From JAADFF01 sp013153035 (GTDB taxonomy: Bacteria > Coprothermobacterota > Coprothermobacteria > Coprothermobacterales > JAADFF01): DNA of 64,000 nt. Position numbers and translations under genes: made by a program. Positions 59,527-64,000 of this stretch are shown one piece after another (position 1 is the first letter of the stretch; every line of letters begins with the position of its first letter). The stretch lies in assembly GCA_026184435.1 (NCBI GenBank), contig CP046447.1; one strand, written 5' to 3'. The notes beneath the pieces were generated by a model. It made no database searches, was not told where the DNA came from, and saw nothing but the letters and a program-made list of their open reading frames with translations.

Positions 59527-60462
59527 ATGAAGGTTGTCATAGCCCTAGGGGGAAATGCCATACAACTGCCGGGTAGTAAGGGGGATGCTTTTTCTCAACT
59601 TAAGGCATGTAACCAAACAGCAGAAAGCCTATTTAAAGTGCTTTCCGATCCTGGGGTAAAGGTGGCATTGACACACGGTAACGGTCCACAGGTTGGTATG
59701 GAACTACTTAGACATGATATTGCCAAAGACAAACTGCCACCATTTCCCATGGATTTTCTCGGGGCTATGACCCAGGGATATATTGGTTATATGCTCTCTC
59801 AGTCTATTAGAAATATCTTTGATAAGCATGGTGTGAATAGAGGAGTGGCCACTATTGTTACCCAGGTTATTGTTGACCCTTCCGATCCTGCATTCGAAAA
59901 CCCTACTAAGCCAGTTGGGCCGTTTTATAGCAAAGAAGAGGCAGAAGAACTTATGGCTTCCAAAGGCTGGGTTATTAAAGAAGATGCCGGCAGAGGATAT
60001 AGAAGGGTTGTTCCATCTCCGGAACCACTTGATATTGTGGAGCTAGAGGAAATTAGAGATATATATGAGGATGGCAAGATTCCTATATCTGTTGGTGGTG
60101 GAGGTATACCTGTTATCAAGACAGAAGAGGGACTTCGTGGTGTAGAGGCCGTTATAGATAAGGATCTTGCTTCAGCACTTCTCGCTAACAAACTGGGAGC
60201 CGAAAAGCTTATAATACTTACGCAAGTAGATAAGGTATATATTAACTTTGGCAAACCTGAACAGAAGGGGCTCGATAGAGTATCTCTTGAGGAAATAAAA
60301 AGATACTATGAAGAGGGACATTTCCCTGCTGGTTCAATGGGACCTAAGGTTAAGGCAGCAATTAAGTTCTTGGAAAGAGGCGGCAGCGAAGTTATTATCG
60401 CATCTCTCGAAGATGCAGCTCTGGCTATTCAGGGTAAAGCAGGAACAACAATTTTCAAGTAA
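59527..60462 (+). CDS. arcC: carbamate kinase
   Basis: 311 residues. VIALGGNAIQLPGSKG, LTHGNGPQVGMELLR, FLGAMTQGYIGYML, VGGGGIPVI, VIDKDLASALLANKL and GSMGPKVKAAI are the conserved segments. Transfers phosphate from carbamoyl phosphate to ADP, giving ATP, CO2 and ammonia. Ten bases after the carbamoyltransferase, so probably one operon. Confidence 0.95.
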   Translation: MKVVIALGGNAIQLPGSKGDAFSQLKACNQTAESLFKVLSDPGVKVALTHGNGPQVGMELLRHDIAKDKLPPFPMDFLGAMTQGYIGYMLSQSIRNIFDKHGVNRGVATIVTQVIVDPSDPAFENPTKPVGPFYSKEEAEELMASKGWVIKEDAGRGYRRVVPSPEPLDIVELEEIRDIYEDGKIPISVGGGGIPVIKTEEGLRGVEAVIDKDLASALLANKLGAEKLIILTQVDKVYINFGKPEQKGLDRVSLEEIKRYYEEGHFPAGSMGPKVKAAIKFLERGGSEVIIASLEDAALAIQGKAGTTIFK

Positions 60463-60479
60463 GCATGAGGTGAGATAAC

Positions 60480-61343
60480 ATGTTGGGAAGTTCCTCTACA
60501 CTGATAATGCTGTTGGATATACTTATTGTTACATTATTTATATATAATTTGCTTAAGATACTACAAAGTGTAGGGGGGCTTCCCCTTGCTATTAGATTTG
60601 TAACAGTTGCTTTTATACTGTCTGTCATTTCTTGGGTTTCCAAGCACTTTCATATCCTCATATTTACAGGATGGGTTGCCGACAAGGTGCTAGCCATTCT
60701 GTTGATTTCTGTTCCTATTATTTTTCAGCCCGAGTTTCGAAGAGCTCTTCAAAGATTTCAGCTTCTTCGTTTTCCCTCAAGTAAGTCAATAAGTTTTCGT
60801 GTCATTGATGAAGTTTTACTTGCATCTGAATGGTTAAGAAAAAATGGATATGGAGCGTTAATTATCATCGAAAGAGATGATGTGATAGGTGATGTGGAGG
60901 CAGGAAGAGGTACTATAATAGATGCTCTTCCCAAAGCTAAGCTTATAGAAACAATCTTTTATCCGGGATCTCCACTTCATGATGGTGCAGTTATTATTAA
61001 TCAAAAAGGAAAAATATGGGCGGCTGGCTATGTGGTACCTATTCCAGAGGACATCAACATAGACACCAGTTTATATTCTCATTTCGGAACAAGACATACA
61101 GCTGCCCTTGCTATAACCCGTGAAAAAGATGTTGTGGCCATCATTGTATCAGAAGAGAAAAAGTGGATAAAAATCGCATATAAAGGCAAAATATTAGACG
61201 ATACTTTTAATGCTTCTCCTCGTGAGATATTAACCAAATTACTTATAAGAGAAAAGGAAGAAGAAAAGAGAAAAAAATCTTCTAATGTGAAATCTAGAAA
61301 TAGACGGCAGAGAAAGAAGGGCGATCGAGATGCAACAGAATAG
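60480..61343 (+). CDS. cdaA: CdaA-type diadenylate cyclase
   Basis: 287 residues. Three N-terminal membrane segments (about residues 8-85), then the DAC domain with YGALIIIERDD, PGSPLHDGAVII (DGA motif) and FGTRHTAALAI, where the RHR motif reads RHT. A lysine/arginine-rich tail follows. Makes c-di-AMP from two ATP. It overlaps cdaR, and glmM comes next, the conserved cdaA-cdaR-glmM arrangement of Firmicutes. Homology is clear despite the altered motif. Confidence 0.9.
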   Translation: MLGSSSTLIMLLDILIVTLFIYNLLKILQSVGGLPLAIRFVTVAFILSVISWVSKHFHILIFTGWVADKVLAILLISVPIIFQPEFRRALQRFQLLRFPSSKSISFRVIDEVLLASEWLRKNGYGALIIIERDDVIGDVEAGRGTIIDALPKAKLIETIFYPGSPLHDGAVIINQKGKIWAAGYVVPIPEDINIDTSLYSHFGTRHTAALAITREKDVVAIIVSEEKKWIKIAYKGKILDDTFNASPREILTKLLIREKEEEKRKKSSNVKSRNRRQRKKGDRDATE

Positions 61344-62403
61344 AGGTATACTAATTACTCTGTCTCTATTATTTACATTAGCACTTTGGTTCGCGATGTC
61401 GCAGACTATCACTCCTTATACAGAAAGAGTATTCACTGGGGTAAAGATTCAAATAAGGGGCTTAGGTGATGATAGAGTTATATTAAGTGATGTACCTCTG
61501 GTCAATATTCGCGTTAGAGGACCCGAAGATATTGTTTCAACTATGCCACAACCCGTTGCATGGGTAATGATTCCAGCAGGTGCTGTAGGAGATGTTGTCC
61601 TCAGTGTCAATGTTGACTTACCATCAAGTGTTAACTTAATAGATATAAGTCCTTCATCTGTAGCATTGCGAATAGATGTTATAAAATACAAAAATGTAAA
61701 AATTGAAGTGTTAACTGCTAGTCGCACAGATATAACCAGTCAGTTTGAAATACTGCCACCTCGTGTATCTATAAAGGGTCCTTCAAGCATTGTTAATTCT
61801 ATTGCGAAGGCTGTGATTGTTCTTGACAAAATGCCCAAAGAGGCTATCAAAGTTTCGGCTTCTGACCTCATGCTTATAGATGTTTCTGGCAAACCTAAGG
61901 ATAAAAAACTTATCTCAATAGAGCCATCCGAAATAAAACTTTCACCATTTACTATAAAGCAAGATTATTTACAGCTACCTGTTATTCCTGTTATCAAAGG
62001 TTATGTCCAAGGAGAATATGTACTTGCCGGAATGAAAATTGATCCCAGCTTTGCTGTAGTAAAAACCTCTACAGATAACTTGCCTGTATCTTTTATCAAG
62101 ACCGCTACTATAGATTTACATGGTGAGTATCCTTCATCTATTGAAGTTTCTCTAAATGACAAGCCTTTACAAGGATTGGCATCCATCATTTATCCACCTC
62201 ACAAAAAAGTTACTATTCGATTTTTATGGCAGAAAACCAAAGTATATAAGATAAAGACAACGGTTAATGGTACTCCGTGGATTGTTATGATTAGGTGTCC
62301 CGATAACATTGAGCCACCTCCAGATATAGTAGATGATCACGGGAATGTAAAAACAAATAAATTACCCGATACCTGTGTGGTAATCTATTCAGGTGTTTAT
62401 TGA
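61330..62403 (+). CDS. cdaR: CdaR, YbbR-domain regulator of CdaA
   Basis: 357 residues. N-terminal membrane anchor (about 7-24) and three to four YbbR repeats, visible as recurring V.I.G....(V).....P..V.I.G segments (for example ILPPRVSIKGPSSIVNSI). Extracytoplasmic partner that modulates CdaA activity. ATG overlaps cdaA by 14 bases. Confidence 0.88.
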   Translation: MQQNRGILITLSLLFTLALWFAMSQTITPYTERVFTGVKIQIRGLGDDRVILSDVPLVNIRVRGPEDIVSTMPQPVAWVMIPAGAVGDVVLSVNVDLPSSVNLIDISPSSVALRIDVIKYKNVKIEVLTASRTDITSQFEILPPRVSIKGPSSIVNSIAKAVIVLDKMPKEAIKVSASDLMLIDVSGKPKDKKLISIEPSEIKLSPFTIKQDYLQLPVIPVIKGYVQGEYVLAGMKIDPSFAVVKTSTDNLPVSFIKTATIDLHGEYPSSIEVSLNDKPLQGLASIIYPPHKKVTIRFLWQKTKVYKIKTTVNGTPWIVMIRCPDNIEPPPDIVDDHGNVKTNKLPDTCVVIYSGVY

Positions 62404-62418
62404 AGGGAGGGATTTCTA

Positions 62419-63756
62419 TTGAAATGGTTTGGTACTGATGGAATTCGTGGTATTTTTGGTGAAGACCTAACCCCAGACATAGCCTTTAAGCTAGGTGTAG
62501 GAGTAGCAAGATATTTCTCCAAAGGAAGCAAGCCCACAATTATGATTGCCAAAGATCCCAGACTTTCCTCTGATGCCCTTGAAGCATCGCTAATATCAGG
62601 TATTCTCAGTGCTGGTGGAGATACAATAACCCTTGGAATTCTTCCCACTCCTGGACTTGCTCTTTTGGCATCCCTTAATAAGGAAGTAAATGGTGCAGTG
62701 ATGATATCTGCTTCCCATAATCCCATAGAATACAATGGTCTTAAAGTATTTAATGGTAAAGGAGAAAAACTCGAACCTACAGCAGAAGAAGAAATAGAGC
62801 ATCTTATGGAAATCCCCTTATCTGCATCGTGGGATAAGGTTGGTAGCAATATTTTATATCCTGAGGCCACAAAGAGTTATATAGATATCCTGTTTGATAG
62901 AATAGGGGATATTGACTTAAAGGAAGAATTTATACTTGTAGATACTGCCCATGGTGCAACATGTAATGCAGCTGTTTACGCCCTTCAAAAAGGGGGGGCA
63001 AGGGTAAACGCCCTATTCGGGTATCCTGATGGATGGTGGATAAACAACAAATGTGGTGCTACCCATCCAGAAGTAGTGGCCAAGGAAACAGTTAATCTTG
63101 GAGCTGCATATGGTTTTACTTTCGACGGTGATGGAGATAGAGTCTTTATGGTGATGTCAGATGGCATGGTACTAACAGGTGATCACCTACTTGCTGTATT
63201 GGCATATTACCTTAAGGAAAAGGGCCTTTTGGGGCAGTATGTTGTATCTACAATAATGGCCAACCTTGGTTTGGAAGCCTTTTTACGTGATATGGGTATC
63301 ACTCTAATAAGAACACCAGTAGGCGATAAGTACGTGTATGACGAGATGAAAAAAACAGGTGCAATACTAGGTGGTGAATCGTCAGGACACATTATTCTTA
63401 TGCCTGTTAACAACACTGGAGATGGCATTGGCATAATGCTTTATATACTGCATGCTATATACAGTGATGGTCTGGATATCGAGGAAGTTTTGCGAAACTT
63501 TACCCTTTATCCTTCAAGGATGTATAACCTTAAAACTAAATACAAACATGAATTGGCCAATCATCCTAAAGTCAAGGAAATAGTGAATAAATATACAACA
63601 GAATATGACGGTATAGCCCGTATTATCGTTAGGCCATCTGGTACCGAGCATGTTTTAAGAATATCAGTAGAAGCACAAAATAACGAATTAGTGGTAAAAT
63701 TATTAGAAGCTATAGTTAGTGAAATACAAGATGTGGAAAATTCACTAAGGAGTTGA
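62419..63756 (+). CDS. glmM: phosphoglucosamine mutase
   Basis: 445 residues. FGTDGIRGIFGEDLTPD, the phosphoserine site MISASHNPIEYNGLKVFN, metal loop TFDGDGDRVFMV, GGESSGHIIL and RPSGTEHVLRI. Converts glucosamine-6-P to glucosamine-1-P for UDP-GlcNAc. TTG 62419 after AAGGGAGGG. CdaA and GlmM interact in Firmicutes, consistent with the operon. Confidence 0.95.
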   Translation: MKWFGTDGIRGIFGEDLTPDIAFKLGVGVARYFSKGSKPTIMIAKDPRLSSDALEASLISGILSAGGDTITLGILPTPGLALLASLNKEVNGAVMISASHNPIEYNGLKVFNGKGEKLEPTAEEEIEHLMEIPLSASWDKVGSNILYPEATKSYIDILFDRIGDIDLKEEFILVDTAHGATCNAAVYALQKGGARVNALFGYPDGWWINNKCGATHPEVVAKETVNLGAAYGFTFDGDGDRVFMVMSDGMVLTGDHLLAVLAYYLKEKGLLGQYVVSTIMANLGLEAFLRDMGITLIRTPVGDKYVYDEMKKTGAILGGESSGHIILMPVNNTGDGIGIMLYILHAIYSDGLDIEEVLRNFTLYPSRMYNLKTKYKHELANHPKVKEIVNKYTTEYDGIARIIVRPSGTEHVLRISVEAQNNELVVKLLEAIVSEIQDVENSLRS

Positions 63757-63760
63757 TAAT

Positions 63761-64000
63761 ATGTGCGGAATAGTTGGATATATAGGCACAGATAAAAAGG
63801 TTCCTGTTATTATCGACGCATTAAAAAGATTAGAATATCGTGGTTATGATTCCAGTGGTATAGCTCTACTTATGGAAGATGGTAGTGTAGTTATTGAAAA
63901 GAAAAAAGGTCCGATATCTGTCTTAGAATCGGAGCTGACAGATATCTGGAATAGCGATAAGGTATTACTAGGAATAGCACATACAAGATGGGCTACCCAC
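63761..64000 (+). CDS. glmS: glutamine-fructose-6-phosphate aminotransferase (5' end)
   Basis: First 80 codons only; continues past the window. M-CGIVGYIGTDKKVPVIIDAL puts the glutaminase nucleophile Cys at residue 2, followed by RLEYRGYDSSGIAL and IAHTRWATH. Makes glucosamine-6-phosphate, the substrate of GlmM. ATG follows AAGGAG, four bases after the glmM stop, so there is no room for a glmS ribozyme. Confidence 0.95.
   Translation, partial: MCGIVGYIGTDKKVPVIIDALKRLEYRGYDSSGIALLMEDGSVVIEKKKGPISVLESELTDIWNSDKVLLGIAHTRWATH

Noticed and set aside
63757..63760. Possible glmS ribozyme
   Set aside because: Only four bases separate glmM and glmS; the ribozyme needs well over 100 nt.
1..64000. 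CRISPR arrays, insertion sequences, prophage or genomic island boundaries
   Set aside because: No direct-repeat arrays, transposase or integrase genes, or abrupt composition change were seen; the window is ordinary core chromosome.

Overview
The window reads as one stretch of the chromosome of an AT-rich, anaerobic, flagellated bacterium that makes peptidoglycan. Flagellar export and chemotaxis genes show motility. A four-subunit ferredoxin-dependent 2-oxoacid oxidoreductase and oxygen-independent metabolism suggest an anaerobe. The cdaA-cdaR-glmM-glmS order, RNase J, secG and the dcw-type cluster resemble Firmicutes-like or deep-branching thermophilic lineages, but the species cannot be named from this sequence alone. 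Genes are packed very tightly: most neighbours overlap or are a few bases apart, nearly all lie on the plus strand, and no gene-free stretch exceeds about 165 bp. There is no insertion sequence, prophage, CRISPR array or rRNA.

Layout. 1-6747: flhB (3' end), flhA, flhF, flhG, a PilZ protein, cheB, cheR. 6863-9169 (minus): class A penicillin-binding protein. 9223-13515: tyrS, then porGDAB. 13570-15082: an unrecognised protein and a HAD phosphatase, with a COG2231-type DNA glycosylase running against them. 15758-19022: M18 aminopeptidase, archaeal-type phosphoglycerate mutase, a membrane-anchored protein. 19010-29765: purine biosynthesis, with purH split into two separate genes on opposite strands and a diguanylate cyclase between them. 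29852-42098: rsmH, an ftsL-like gene, murE, murF, mraY, murD, ftsW, murG, murB, der, murC. 42065-47123: folK (minus), then a glycerol catabolic operon. 47166-47242: tRNA-Pro(GGG). 47408-53247: gap, pgk, tpiA, secG, rpsO, pnp. 53334-57124: dut, type-4 uracil-DNA glycosylase, RNase J, then a minus-strand cupin and TIM-barrel pair. 57195-60462: a COG2403 GTPase with ornithine carbamoyltransferase and carbamate kinase. 60480-64000: cdaA, cdaR, glmM, glmS (5' end).

How it works together. The purine operon holds the enzymes from PRPP to IMP except purK and purB. The mur genes plus glmM/glmS supply UDP-GlcNAc and lipid II. Glycerol enters as glycerol-3-phosphate and DHAP, joins triose phosphates through TPI/GAPDH/PGK/ApgM, and pyruvate is oxidised by Por to acetyl-CoA and reduced ferredoxin. 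Both c-di-GMP (diguanylate cyclase, PilZ brake) and c-di-AMP (CdaA) signalling are encoded.

The points most worth a second look are the split purH, several genes whose promoter -10 box lies so close to the start codon that the mRNA should be leaderless, terminator-like perfect inverted repeats inside coding regions, tail-to-tail overlapping convergent genes, a CTG/ATT start for flhF, non-consensus motifs in MurE, CdaA and PurE, and the COG2403-carbamoyltransferase-carbamate kinase cluster.
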